A stretch of DNA of 64,000 nt, taken from positions 32,432,473 through 32,496,472 of the forward strand of contig OZ022239.1 of assembly GCA_963978895.1 (NCBI GenBank), in the 5' to 3' direction. The position numbers and the translations under genes are program-made. The notes beneath the pieces are model-generated. The model had not been told where the DNA came from, ran no database searches, and saw only the letters and a program-made list of their open reading frames with translations. The stretch's first letter is position 1. Each line of letters begins with the position of its first letter. The stretch comes from Erpobdella octoculata. Taxonomy: Eukaryota; Annelida; Clitellata; Hirudinida; Erpobdellidae. Shown here piece by piece: positions 11,466 through 22,191 of this stretch.

Positions 11466-12800
11466 TTAAGATTCGGAAACCTCCATATCTCCAGGGTACG
11501 CCTGAAAGCCATTGTATTTAAGGATGTTATTGAACATTTTTATAATGACTTTCATTACAGCTTCCAAGGGCATTTGTGGTATGTCTTTTGTTATTTCCTG
11601 AATCTCCTCGACAAGCCCCTGTATCGTTGGCATGCTCATTGGTTCATCACGTTTTTCTGTCTTTTTTTCATCCTTTGATGCTTTCTTTTCTTTTTCCTTG
11701 TTTTCAGCAATAGCTTGCTTTTCCTTTTTATGAGTTTGTGTGACAGGCGTTTTCTTTTCAGAATCGCTCTTCTTTGGCGTGTCCTTGGACATCTGTTCTG
11801 GCTTTTTCTGTGCTGTATTTTTCTTAGTAAAAGGTTTTTTTGACACAACCTTTTTCAAGGCAGCAGCATAGGAAATACCTTCTTTTGCAACAGCTGAATT
11901 GACTTTCATGGAGAAAACATATTTTGGACAGGTCTTATTTCCTGTGCAATGTCCGTTCTTTCCACAGCTTGTGCATACACGAGGGCGTTCTTTTTTGTCT
12001 TTTTCCTTCTCAGGACATGATTTGAAACCATGATCTTTGGTGCAAAGTGGACATTTAATTGCATTTCTGCAATCCTTTGCTTTGTGACCAAAACCGTTGC
12101 ATTTGAAACAACGAAGTGGTTCTTGTACATAGGGGCGTGTACGAAAAACTAAGTAGGCGAATCTAACTCTTTCCGGTGCTTCGCCTTTGGGGTATGTAAG
12201 GATTACAGCCGTTGTTGTGCTCACTACTCCTTTTATTTTTTTCGTAATTCGATACGCAGTTGTACTCCCGGTCGATGTCTTGATGTCTTCGGTTGTCAGT
12301 TCCAGGGGAACCCCTGTAATGACAACCTTTGAAACAGGTTCGGGTCTTGTCTTGAATACCTTAACTGGGTAGTTTTCTATTTTGGACAAAGAGAAAACAT
12401 TCTCTTTTTCTTTTGCCGAAAGGACAAGCACACCTAACCTTGACCCTCGGGCTTTTATTTCTACTTTTCGACCAAATAAAGTGTCAAAGAATTTTTGCAC
12501 TTTAAATGGGTCGACAAGTTTTTTGGCCTCAATAATTTGAATCTGAATCATGGCTGCTTCAGACGTTTGTGGAACTTCCGTACGTGGAGATTGTTCAGCA
12601 TTTCCATGAAAGCGTTTATTTGCTGGTTCACTTTGCTGCTCCGTGATTTCTCCGCTTCGAACTCTTTTTTTCTTTTTTCCCACTGTCTCCCAAACGTTTC
12701 CATCATGTTTTTGGTTTTCCAACACGACAGTATTCGTTATTTCCTCCATCGGTTCTTCGTTCTTTGAATTGGAAGTCACTTTCTGCATAGAAATTGCCAT
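11466..12800 (-). CDS. Jockey-like LINE ORF1 protein (RNA-binding, zinc knuckles)
   Basis: This is an intact 444-codon frame starting at the ATG at 12800 (MAISMQ). The N-terminal third is charged and probably disordered. Next comes an RRM-like/pre-knuckle region containing KVVITGVPLELTTEDI, typical of Jockey-clade ORF1 proteins. A cysteine-rich region follows with CCHC knuckles (CFKCNGFGHKAKDC; CPLCTKDHGFKSC; CTSCGKNGHCTGNKTC), then a Lys/Glu-rich tail. The expected role is to coat the element RNA in the retrotransposition particle. The stop at 11466 lies a few codons before the ORF2 frame, as usual for compact LINEs. The partial ORF1 at 63098-64000 is a relative. Confidence 0.88.
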   Translation of the reverse strand: MAISMQKVTSNSKNEEPMEEITNTVVLENQKHDGNVWETVGKKKKRVRSGEITEQQSEPANKRFHGNAEQSPRTEVPQTSEAAMIQIQIIEAKKLVDPFKVQKFFDTLFGRKVEIKARGSRLGVLVLSAKEKENVFSLSKIENYPVKVFKTRPEPVSKVVITGVPLELTTEDIKTSTGSTTAYRITKKIKGVVSTTTAVILTYPKGEAPERVRFAYLVFRTRPYVQEPLRCFKCNGFGHKAKDCRNAIKCPLCTKDHGFKSCPEKEKDKKERPRVCTSCGKNGHCTGNKTCPKYVFSMKVNSAVAKEGISYAAALKKVVSKKPFTKKNTAQKKPEQMSKDTPKKSDSEKKTPVTQTHKKEKQAIAENKEKEKKASKDEKKTEKRDEPMSMPTIQGLVEEIQEITKDIPQMPLEAVMKVIIKMFNNILKYNGFQAYPGDMEVSES

Positions 12801-12947
12801 TTTAAATTTCTTTTGCTTATCTGTACTTGAATATATCTAAAAATATATCTATCTCTCGTATCTGAATTATTTGTAGAGCTCTATCTTATTTTTGAAATTA
12901 TTTCTGCTTTGTACTTATGAAATGACTAAATAGGAAATAGAATAAAA

Positions 12948-12950
<3 letters not shown>

Positions 12951-13035
<85 letters not shown>

Positions 13036-13058
13036 CATATATACAAACATATATATAT
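12951..13058. repeat. (TA)n microsatellite
   Basis: A run of TA dinucleotides of about 110 bp, with small TTTA and CATACA interruptions, lies between the Jockey-like LINE and the first piggyBac relic. Confidence 0.95.
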
Positions 13059-13189
13059 AACAGTTATTGTATTCAGTTTGAGCCATACCAGGGATCTAGT
13101 GGAAAAAATGATTCTTCGTTTAGTCAGGGGGCTCAGTAGAATTAGATTTGATATTAAAATTGCCTCCTGCAAAGTATCAATTATTTTTT

Positions 13190-14228
13190 GATAATTTTTT
13201 TTACCAACATTCGTCTTCTGAACAGACTGAAGGAAATGGGTATTGGTGGCACTGGCACTGTGCGTGTAAACCGTACTGAAAACTGTACTCTTATCGCACC
13301 TGAGGCCATTATAAAATTACCTCGTGGTTCGTCAGATCATCGATTAGACCAGAACATCGGCATAGTCGTGGTAAGATGGAACAACAGTGTAGCATCAAAT
13401 TGCTAAGGCGTCGAACCACAAGTACAGCGATGGTAATATGCTGAAAAAAAATCAAAATTCCACAGCCACATCTCATTTCTCAGTATTACAACAGCATGGG
13501 AAGAGTAGATAGAATGGACCAGAATATTGCATCTTACAGAATAAGCATTCGTTGCAAAAAATGATGGTGGCCTTTTTTTGTACTGTGCTGATGTTGCAAT
13601 GCAGAATGACTGGCTGCTTTATCGTATGACGGAAGGACACAAAACATCACCAATGGATCAGCTGCAGTTTATGCGTTCTGTGACTGGTTCGTATTTCTGT
13701 CAGTATGGCATGAACAGATTGATTGTTGGTCGTGCACTTGGTCGTCTGAGAGATATAAATCAACGCGTTCTTCCCGAAGTTCGATATGGTGGCCAAAATC
13801 ACATGATGGCCCCTGGAGGCACCCAGCGACGATGCGGAGTGTGTGGAAAAAAAGCTACACAAGTATGTAGCAAATGTAACATTGGACTTTATGTGTGGTG
13901 TTTTTCTGCTTTTCATTCTTTTGAAAGCAACAACGTTTGATTAACTGAAAGTGTTTTAAACTTTAAATTTTCCAGTTTTACGTGTTTTTTGCCTTGTGTC
14001 ATTCAGAAAGTAACTGATAAACTAAAAAAAATGTATCTTTAGCTTATTACATATTATTATTTTGTTATTAATAAAAGTTAATTGCAAACTTTTGTGTTTT
14101 GCAACAAATAATGTCATCATAGTACGTTTTCAGCTAATGAGAAGACACCTACCCTCCCGTGTCCCAAAAAGTGGGACGGACACAATATCAAAAAATTAAC
14201 AAAATCCATGATCTCAGGCACTAATGGG
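13190..14228 (+). pseudogene. piggyBac-like transposase relic 1 with 3' end
   Basis: The relic begins inside the transposase core (MGIGGTGTVRVNRTENC) and runs through the piggyBac core with several frame breaks. The segment 13578-13940 has ADVAMQNDWLLYRMTEG and a C-terminal cysteine-rich finger (CGVCGKKATQVCSKC) that in this family contacts DNA. Downstream, 14142-14228 contains a small hairpin (GTCCCA/TGGGAC) and ends GGG followed by TTAA at 14229-14232, the expected piggyBac end and target site. The N-terminal half and the 5' end are missing. The copy at 52930-54132 has a matching 3' end. Confidence 0.85.
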
Positions 14229-14232
14229 TTAA

Positions 14233-15410
14233 GGCGAAAATAGCTGTATGTAGGGAGCACCTATTTACATCATGTTGTGGATCATAATTTGATCCTTTTT
14301 ATGTTTCCCTCCTCTTTTCTCCAGGCTACGAGCTTCCGTTCTCAATTGTTTTGTAAATTGTATTTTACACGGTGTTTTCTAATCTCGCTAGTTCAAGATT
14401 GTTAATAATTGTTAGTGTCCAAGTTGAAGAGATCCAAATTGCGCTCTCTATTCAACGAGAACGGCTTAATTGCGTGTCCGAAATCATGTAGACTTGCAAC
14501 AAGTTATATTGATCTGGAAGAGAACATTGACGAGAGATTTTTTAATGGATCTGAACAGCAAGCTCTTTTAATTTTCATTTTTAAAAGTAAACAATTGTCA
14601 GATATTTTCAATTGTTTTCGACATTTACCTAAATCAATAGGCCTACGATTTACATTAAGCAGCAATCATTGCAAAAATCACAAATTGTGTACAGTGTTTT
14701 AGTTTTTAGATAAATTTGTATGTGGGCAGTGATATCAACAAATCTGCACGTTGCTGCCTAATGTATGAATGTTATTTATCAATGTAAGAATATCCTTGAA
14801 AAGTCATAAAGGTATGGACCCATGTAGAGATGCCATTAGCTCAGTAGACAACTGAAGAGAGTAAAAGTCATTTTTCTATTTGGTTTCCGGTAAGCACCTG
14901 ATTTTGATTCTGCAATTTTTATTTGGTTTTAGCTAACAATTTAATAGTAACTTTTTCGTATACGTTCAAATAGCAGGTTTTTAGTTTCTGACGACAACGG
15001 CATCAATAGTTAAACAATCCGGCTATTGCCAAAATCGATATATACAAACAATTACTCACAAATGTATCAAACATTATTTTTCTCCAGTTCAGTTCATCGG
15101 CTTGAAAAACTAAGGAAGCGTGTCTACACTGTCTGCGCACCTTGGTAAAATAACAATCGCATGTCGATTAAGAAAAAAAATACTTTTTTCTAATATACAT
15201 TATGCCATTTTTTGCTTTTATTATTTTTCTAAATTTTTTGCCTTTTTTATATTTTTTTAAGTTGATAAGCTGCTGAGTTTATTGTTGAAAAATTTTCAGA
15301 AGAAAATGAGAAAACAAGTCTTTTGAATTGAAACAATGTGTGAAGTTAGTAGCGTTCTTAATTGCCAAAGTAGACAATGTATTTGCCTCTTCGAAATATT
15401 TTAAAATCAA
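14233..15410. other. gene-poor stretch
   Basis: A 97-codon plus-strand ORF (14409-14702) was not recognised. It contains FNENGLIACPKSC and could be a degraded exon or chance. Nothing else in the stretch was identified. Confidence 0.25.
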
Positions 15411-15750
15411 TTGGCTTGCATGTATATATGACGGATGTAACGGGTACCCGATCCGGACGCAAAGTTCGGTACTACTGGGTCTTTTTTGAATGCTTTTATT
15501 TAACTTCATTTGTCTCTCTGTTTGTCTGTGGTGATCAAATTTTAGAGAGCGTAGAAAATAATATTACAAAAAAAGATACTTGGCTTGTATGTATATATGA
15601 CGGATGTAACGGGTACCCGATCCGGACGCAAAGCTCGGTACTACTGGGTCTTTTTTGAATGCTTTTATTTAACTTCACTCGTCTCTCTGTTTGTTTGTCT
15701 GTGGTGATCAAATCTTAGAGAGCCTAGAAAATAATATTACAAAAAAGATA
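15411..15750. repeat. two direct copies of a unit of about 169 bp
   Basis: Both copies contain GACGGATGTAACGGGTACCC and a later GTCTGTGGTGATCAAAT-like stretch. The first starts at 15411 and the second at 15580, with a few substitutions and a small indel. The second copy runs directly into the palindrome that follows. Confidence 0.9.
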
Positions 15751-16078
15751 CTTTTTTTTAAAAAACACGCATTTATTTATGTGTGGAAAGTGCACTAAAA
15801 AGTATAAAATGATTTTTTTCCTTTCCTTCTATATGTCATAAAATAATCTTTGACTAAAAATAAAAAGCGTGAGAGCTCATCCTAATCCATTTTCATTTTC
15901 ATCATAATCCATGGATTATGATGAGCGTCCCACGCTTTTATTTTTAGTCAAAGATTATTTGATGACATATAGAAGAAAAGGAAAAAAAAATCATTTTATA
16001 CTTTTTAGTGCACTTTCCACACATAAATAAAAGCGTTTTTTTTGAAAAAAAGTATCTATTTTTGTAATATTATTTTAT
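15726..16078. repeat. large imperfect palindrome (arms about 165 bp)
   Basis: The left arm (15726-15890) reappears in inverted form at 15911-16078 with few mismatches. Shared markers are GTGCACTAAAAAGTATAAAA on the left and its complement near 16000, and TCTTTGACTAAAAATAAAA with its complement near 15940. The centre holds a perfect 22-bp palindrome at 15901-15922. The arm start overlaps the end of the adjacent direct repeat. It could be a foldback transposon or a rearrangement product; no coding sequence is present. Confidence 0.9.
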
Positions 16079-16271
16079 AATCTTTGGTCTTGTATTAACG
16101 TTGTGTTTGCGAATTTACGTAAAAATTCTTCGTTCAAATCTTCTTGTTTACTAAATTTGTTTGGGTCCGTCTAATTATAAAGATAAACCACACATCTATC
16201 ATGCAGCTTTCATGGCTATTAAAGTAGGTTGACTCCGCCCATGTCACCTGCGCCAGTTGTGCGTTTTTCAG

Positions 16272-16466
16272 TGTGTGTGTGTGTGTGGTGTATGTGCGTT
16301 TGTATGTGCGTTTATATGTGCAAAAGTATAGTTATATAAGTATGTATAAGTATAAGGTGCGTGCTACGTTAGCAATGATAGAGAGATCGCGCTATGTAGG
16401 CCTGAATCCACATGCAACGTTAGCAATGATAGAGAGAACGCCGCTATGTAGGCCTGAATCCTCAGC
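16272..16466. repeat. (GT)n tract and 2 x 51-bp tandem duplication
   Basis: A short (GT)n run at 16272-16289 is followed by two copies of a 51-bp unit beginning ACGTTAGCAATGATAGAGAG, at 16366 and 16417. No function is evident. Confidence 0.85.
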
Positions 16467-16499
16467 CTGCTTATTTATTGCATTGGCGTATTTTAGTTA

Positions 16500-18000
16500 A
16501 TTATAGTTTAAATAAATATTTTTATGATATGAAAATATTAAAATATTGCATTGTCATTGAGAATACATGTGTTTTGAAATTTTCAAGTCAATTGGACGTG
16601 TAGAAGTTGTCACAGCTGTAACTTTATATTAATTATGCGTATGTTTATTTATATTATCATTTAAATTATTTGGTTTATGTTATTCAGTTTTTTTATTAAT
16701 TTTCTATTTTATTATTAGATTCATTCTATCTATTTTTTAATTTTATATTTTGTCTGTACAACGAGATACTTTGGATTCCTCCTCTTTGATTCTTCCACCT
16801 CTTCCTCTTTTCGTTCCGGTTCTCGTCTAGTGTGTTATCTCGTAGCGTGGTGCGCTCTCCAGTTCTATCTTATATCGTTAACGGAGTTGTTAAATAAAGT
16901 CATCGCTCCACGTGTGTTTGTTTTTCATTGGAAGAAAAATTACGAACCTTGTCTCATCCTTTGCTACATCAAGTGACGGGTGTGACAGAAGTGGTCGAAA
17001 AATCGATTTAAAAAACCTGAAAATAGGTGAGGTAAATAAAAGCGTGTAAAAAGGGAGAGAGTTGAGAGATAGGCTTTTATTCATTTTCAATTAAACCACT
17101 GAAGTCACACCAATTAAACCATATAAAAAAACAATTAATTTTTCAAATTGAATAATAGTCTATAAAAACAAATTTGAAATAATCTTCTGGAAAAAAGTTT
17201 TTTTACGTAAATTTGTTTAAATTCGTTTATTTTTTTTATAAATAAAAAACAAAACGACGTTGTAAACAAACTTAAATGATAAATATACATAACAAGTTTT
17301 ATAAAACAATGTTTTAATAGTTTAATAAGTAATTCGATAGCTAAGGACTAAGGTGATGACGATACTAGCCGTCAGCTCGCGATTTTGCAATTCTGACTGA
17401 CAAAATAGTGGGTTAAAGTTACGGCGTTAGAGGCACTTTATAGCCATGGAAATTTTCAGTTATATAGATTAATAACTCTTTAAGACATGGAAACAAAAAT
17501 TAAAGTTGTGGGACCCCAAATAAGAAAGTTATAAAAAAATAAAATGTGGACCAAACTCTCGTCGAATGTCCGCACTTTTTACGAGTCTCCTGATGTAATC
17601 AAAGACTATATAGACGCCTGAATTATCGAAATATTAACGGCTCATCTCAAAAGCATTTCTTTAAAAAATTTATTTTTTATCTTTACTTGTTTGATATCCA
17701 AAACCGAGCCTGAACCCATATTCAAATTTGTGAAAAAAGTGCAGCATTCAAAAACTTGCTACCCAAACCAGGACTTTTAAAAAAAGAAACATGAAGTCAA
17801 AGATGGAGTTATGAAAACATTTGTAAACCTTATAAGTTGTAAATTTCGTTCGAAAAAGAAAAAATAAGAATTTAATCTAGTTCCAAAGCTCAAAATTATG
17901 ATTCCACTGTTTTATTGGCAAACATTTTGGCATTTGTAAACGTTATAAGAAGTAATTTTTTTCCAAATTTAGTTCTAAAGCTCAAAATCATGAGTCTACT
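16500..18000. other. gene-free AT-rich stretch
   Basis: No coding family was recognised. Bases 16840-17000 include AATAAA and a GTGACAGAAGTGGTCG segment, faintly like an LTR end followed by a primer-binding site, but no partner LTR was found. Confidence 0.3.
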
Positions 18001-18009
18001 GTTTTATTA

Positions 18010-18110
18010 ACGATTTTAGTCTCAAGATATTAAACATTCAAAACAACGCTAATATCTGCACCAATGTTACAGAGTAGATGTATAGACAGAGCAGGAAATG
18101 AAACACCGAC
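18010..18110 (+). pseudogene. possible exon-1 scrap of a class C PAN-ILEI gene
   Basis: This short stretch (TAGTCTCAAGAT ... ATCTGCACCAATGTTACAG ... GCAGGAAATGAAAC) resembles the first part of exon 1 of the divergent class C copy at 22192. It has stops and no further exons, and the match is short, so the call is tentative. Confidence 0.35.
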
Positions 18111-18490
18111 GTCGCATGGTTGTGCACAATTCCACTCTGTTGCCAATCGTGCCAAAAACATTATAATCACCAACCGCTTCATTAATCATCGGTCAAATAT
18201 TTTTTTAATAAGCCGTATTTATTAATTTATTATTCAGACGATGGGATGATGGACCGGATACAAGAACAGACATGTCACCAAACAGCAAGCATGCATATAT
18301 AAGTGATAATGATTCTTAGTTGAGTGTCATACAATTGCAAAGTCGGAATACTAAAATGTTTAAGTTGTTCAAGTATCAATGCTGGCTGTTGTGCAGGATC
18401 ATATTCTCTCCAGCAGTTTTCAACTCTTGTTGTTGAAAGAGTATAATACAATATAACATCATAGTCTTCAATGAAGAATGTTTCCTTTGC

Positions 18491-18605
18491 AAATTTAAGA
18501 GAGTCGCAAGCTGTCAAGCGTCACAATCGATGTTCGCAGTGGCATGCTTGTATTGTGATACTCATGGGACACTTTCAGATGAAGCCATAACGTTATAAAA
18601 TTTTG
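18491..18605 (+). promoter_or_regulatory. conserved upstream block of gene A1
   Basis: Bases just before the A1 start share an ordered series of words with the region before gene A2 (24581-24690): a TTTAAGAGA(G/C)TCGCAA core, then a TCACA segment, a GCATGC, and finally TTTCAGATG. Conservation outside coding sequence suggests the core promoter and 5' UTR were duplicated with the gene. No start site can be fixed from sequence. Confidence 0.45.
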
Positions 18606-18610
18606 AAAAA

Positions 18611-19897
18611 ATGATCGTTTTGTGGATATTAGTAGTTTGGTTTTTCCAGAATACAAACACGTTTTCTCCACTTGTACGACAATTTGATATCGTGCGCATT
18701 AAAGATAAGACATTATGCACTTCTGTAAATGCTGCAAATGTGAAGATTTTAAGAAATATTTCGACTCAAAATGATGGAAGAAATAAAAATTTATTAAGAA
18801 AAGACGAATTGGATTGTTGTCTCAAATGTTCTAATGATGGAATTTGTTCTAGTTTGAAAGTTATCAAAGAAAGCGAATCTGCAATTTTGTGTCATCTCTT
18901 TCCCAGGATGCCTACAATTTCAAATACCAATAGTTTGAACAACAACTGTTTGATGTATTCAAGTCGAAGTAAAAGTTAAATTAACAAATCCGATTTTGCT
19001 AATTTGATTAATAATAACATTTAAAATACAATGATTTAATTATTGATTTTGATTTCAGAAATTTGTTATTTAAACATAAGTTCCTGGGGAGGAAGTGACC
19101 ATGCACCAAGGGCCTCATCTTCTTTTGTAGAAAATTTTGAAGGACAAAAATTTAACTGCCAAACTAGAGGAATTAACACTTTGGTTCTTGAACCAACCAA
19201 TTGTACTTTGATGTCTTATAGAAATTTTGACACCTGGGGCAGCGTAATAGACACAAACAAATTAATGTCCTACATGAAAGAAGTAACTATAATTTTTTAT
19301 GCAAAAACAGTTTATTTTGCAAATAGGTTATTTAAAAAATAAGCATAATTTAAAATTACCAACTTTTCAAATATAAATCTATTTTATAAAATTTTGTTTA
19401 AACTAATTTATTGTGTTTTTAAAATCTTGAATCAATAGAACGGTAATTTTTAACAACTCACGTAGCTTAATTATAAATTGAAAATTGTCTTTTTAGTATA
19501 TTAATAAACTGTCCTAAGGAACTGACGAATAAGACAATTTTAATTGGACAAACATGTGACGATGCCATGAATAGTCTGAACCCAATAAAAAGTTATCTGG
19601 CGTCACAAAGTTTGAATGCAAATAGTTTGGCTTTTAGAGGAAAAATGGCTTTTGTCTGGCAAAAAGGATCTCCTGATAAATCAATTATTCAGATTAGAAA
19701 TGACGTAGTTCCGTTTAAATTTCAATTTGCTGTTGAAAGTAAACACATTTTGATAATTTTGTTTATTACAAATTTTAATTCAATTTTATTTTATGCCGAT
19801 TGGATTTCTAATATTAAAACACAAAACTTGTTTTTTTTATTTTACAGGTTGGCAAACAGGTAATGAAACAGAAGTAAACTTTTTTGAAATGAACTGA
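18611..19897 (+). CDS. class A1 secreted PAN-ILEI/FAM3-like protein
   Basis: There are four exons: 18611-18968, 19059-19282, 19519-19738 and 19848-19897 (phases 1, 0, 1), giving 283 residues with no stop or frameshift. Residues 1-18 or so form a signal peptide. The exon 1 region (about 20-119) has seven cysteines in a PAN/Apple-like pattern (DELDCCLKC..GICSS..ILCHLF..NNCLMYSS). Exons 2 and 3 (120-267) form an ILEI/FAM3-like domain with LNISSWGG, TRGINTLVLEP, RNFDTWGS, ILIGQTCDDAM, LNPIKSYLAS and FRGKMAFVWQKG. Exon 4 adds a short tail (WQTGNETEVNF). There is no membrane segment, so it is probably secreted. ILEI-type domains occur in FAM3 cytokine-like proteins and in the stem of POMGNT1, where the domain binds sugar. 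A glycan-binding or signalling role here is inference. Confidence 0.88.
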
Positions 19898-21300
19898 CAA
19901 ACAAAAGGGTTTGTTTGTATAATAAAAGTTTAATTAAGCCAGGAGTGTACATATATATTACTTTGGATGTTTAAACCTTCTTAAAGGCTAATCTTAATTA
20001 TGTCTTTTTTTAAATTTCTTTATTTTCTAGAGTAACTGAAAATTCAATTATATCTCATTCCGTTTCATTTAGTCGCATTGTATAATAATTGAAAAATTTA
20101 CTGTATTGATATTTTAATAGAATTTTAAAATAGATTTGAAAACCAACACTTAATTTGAATCATCTTATAACATGGATGTTGAATAAATAAACATTGTTTA
20201 AACATTGTCAAACTTAGTACCATTATTTCGAAAGTTTTGCTAATAAATAATCTGTTTGGAATGGTTTGAAAAAATTAATTCTCAAGTGACCGAGTATTAG
20301 TTTAACATATTAATCAATCGTTTCTGTTATTTGATATTTTTTTTTAAATTTTTGCTCATTTTTTTTAAAAGTAGTACTTATAAGCAAACATTGGTTTTGT
20401 ACGAATACTGTGAATTTAAATTTTCTATTTCTTTATTTATCGTCGCTGCCCTGTGATAGAAATCATTATAATATTTTATATTAGTATTTGCACCAACCAG
20501 TTACGCATTTATCCAACGACAAATAAGGGTTTTGATTGATATTTTTGACTCACCAGATTTAACAAACTGACAACTAGCGACTAACAACTCCAAATGATTA
20601 ATTATAAATATTTTCTGACGTAGCGTCATACATTAAATGTCATTTTAAAAAGTTATTTATTACTCTATGATAGATTTATCGGATCATTTAAATAATTATG
20701 TGTACAATTTGTACTAAATATTAAAAGAATTTAAAAAAAAATATTTTCTGTGTATTGATTTTAGTTTTTTTTAAAAGCTATTTTAAGTGCATTTGTTTTC
20801 TAATTTATAAAAAGTGGGGTTTTCGGTTTTACGTTGCTATAACCACAATCTTTTGTAAAATATCAGAACAGACAAATATAGACAAAATAGAAATTTTACT
20901 AAAACAGAAAATGGTTTTTTAAAACTAATAATTCAAACAAAAACGTCGCTAATTTTTGTGAATTTTAAATGTTTTTTGAAATTAAACAACATTAGTAATT
21001 TTAAAAGAAAAATTCCAGAACCAAAATATAACTTTTTTCATTACTAAATATTTTGACATTTTGATGGATTGTCACAACGATAGAAAAACCACAGGAGTTT
21101 AATGTGTTAACAAAACCCCATTTTGCCTTGACCGGTGAATATGTGATGCGCTGTTTTGTGGTAATGTAAAATAATGTTAAGATTATTAACAAGTTCAAGC
21201 AAAAAACCAAAGTTTTTTAAAAACACACTTGCATTTAGAAATTGATTTGCATTATGTACGTTGTGCGATTTCTGTTCATGTGCTTAAAAAAATGTACACG
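19898..21300. other. 3' flank of A1, duplicated beside A2
   Basis: No gene was recognised. Parts of this flank recur in order downstream of gene A2: AACAAACTGACAA near 20566 and 26703, the CATACATTA(A/G)ATGTC segment near 20629 and 26796, and the GTTTTACGTTGCTATA-like segment near 20826 and 26977. The gene duplication therefore carried at least 1 kb of downstream DNA. Confidence 0.5.
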
Positions 21301-21359
21301 CTTATGCTGGCTTACGATTAACTGGAACAAGCTGGAAGAAATAATTCTTGATAAATTCA

Positions 21360-21765
21360 TAAGGAGAGGTGGTGGTTATGCAAAAAAGCATCCGCCTCTC
21401 TAAGATTGGCGATTTGAATTTCACCTGCGTCACCAGCATAGCTCCCTTGAGCAAAGAGTTTACGTGTTGGTTGATTAGGACAGCGGTTTGAATATCCGGA
21501 GTACCCGGGCTGGATTCCTGGTTCGAGCATGTAATTTCCTTGAGCAAGAAACTATGTCTTTACGTTAACTCAGCGTTTCATCCTTTAGTGGTCGATAAGT
21601 GAGTACCAACTTCGGTCGGAGGTTAAAGTTTGTGGAGCTAGCGAGTAGTATGCGGGGCTGCCAGCGGCGCCGTAAAACCCGCATACGTTGCTGGTCCCAT
21701 CTACAAACTGCCAACATTGCAAAGTGTTCGCTTGTCTGTTCTGTAGCTGGCACTCAAAAATGAAT
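21360..21765 (+). mobile_element. possible tRNA-derived SINE
   Basis: Bases 21361-21420 and 21455-21530 each resemble a tRNA gene, with an A-box-like TGGTTGATTAGG and a B-box-like GGTTCGAGC. They are followed by CCTTGAGCAAGAAACT and a TAGTGGTCGATAAGTGAG segment, like the conserved central part of many metazoan SINEs. Neither tRNA-like part looks like a functional tRNA gene. No tail or target duplication was established. Confidence 0.45.
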
Positions 21766-22086
21766 GTACTTCAATTTTTTTTTAATTTCTAGGTAATATA
21801 ATTTTTAAAAAGAAATACACCGCGTTCAATTTGGTTTTAATGCCATGTCTTATGTTTTACTTTTCTCTATTCTTTTAAATTAATGAGCTGCCATGCCTAT
21901 TGTTGATAAAAACATTTGGAACAAAGTCATTGTTGCAAAAACATCTGTCATAGTAAAAAGGAAAACAAGTCTTTTGAATGTAAACACTTGACGTTAAAGT
22001 TCATTGTTACCGAAGTAGACGTAATTCTGCCTTCTCGACACATGTGCACAATTAAGATCCCATAGTATTAATGCATATATATACTA

Positions 22087-22089
<3 letters not shown>

Positions 22090-22143
<54 letters not shown>

Positions 22144-22154
22144 ATATATATATA
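22090..22154. repeat. (TA)n microsatellite
   Basis: A TA dinucleotide array of about 65 bp, shortly upstream of the class C copy. Confidence 0.9.
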
Positions 22155-22191
22155 ATTTTTTATCTGTTTAATGTGGTTTTGAGAGGTCAAG

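Larger units (their letters stand above)
7567..12892 (-). mobile_element. full-length Jockey-like LINE with poly(A) tail and TSD
   Basis: The minus-strand element has a 5' leader, ORF1, ORF2 (endonuclease, RT, RNase H), a 3' UTR and a poly(A) tail (the T-run from 7567). TGAAATTATT is present at both 7557-7566 and 12893-12902, a plausible 10-bp target-site duplication giving a 5.3-kb element. It landed in the upstream part of the Gypsy element, so it is the younger of the two. ORF1 is intact. ORF2 has one frameshift (about 10850-10890) and one TAA (near 9602). A 5'-truncated relative lies at 54530-55198. Confidence 0.85.

Noticed and set aside
16840..17010. LTR-like end: AATAAA followed by a GTGACAGAAGTGG segment
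   Set aside because: No second LTR, no coding region downstream and no defined ends; similarity to primer-binding sites is too short.
18275..18517. 80-codon minus-strand ORF upstream of A1
   Set aside because: It overlaps the conserved A1 promoter block, matches nothing recognised and is not conserved upstream of A2.
21455..21530. Possible tRNA gene
   Set aside because: A- and B-box-like words are present, but the arms do not pair well enough for a tRNA and the context looks like a SINE.
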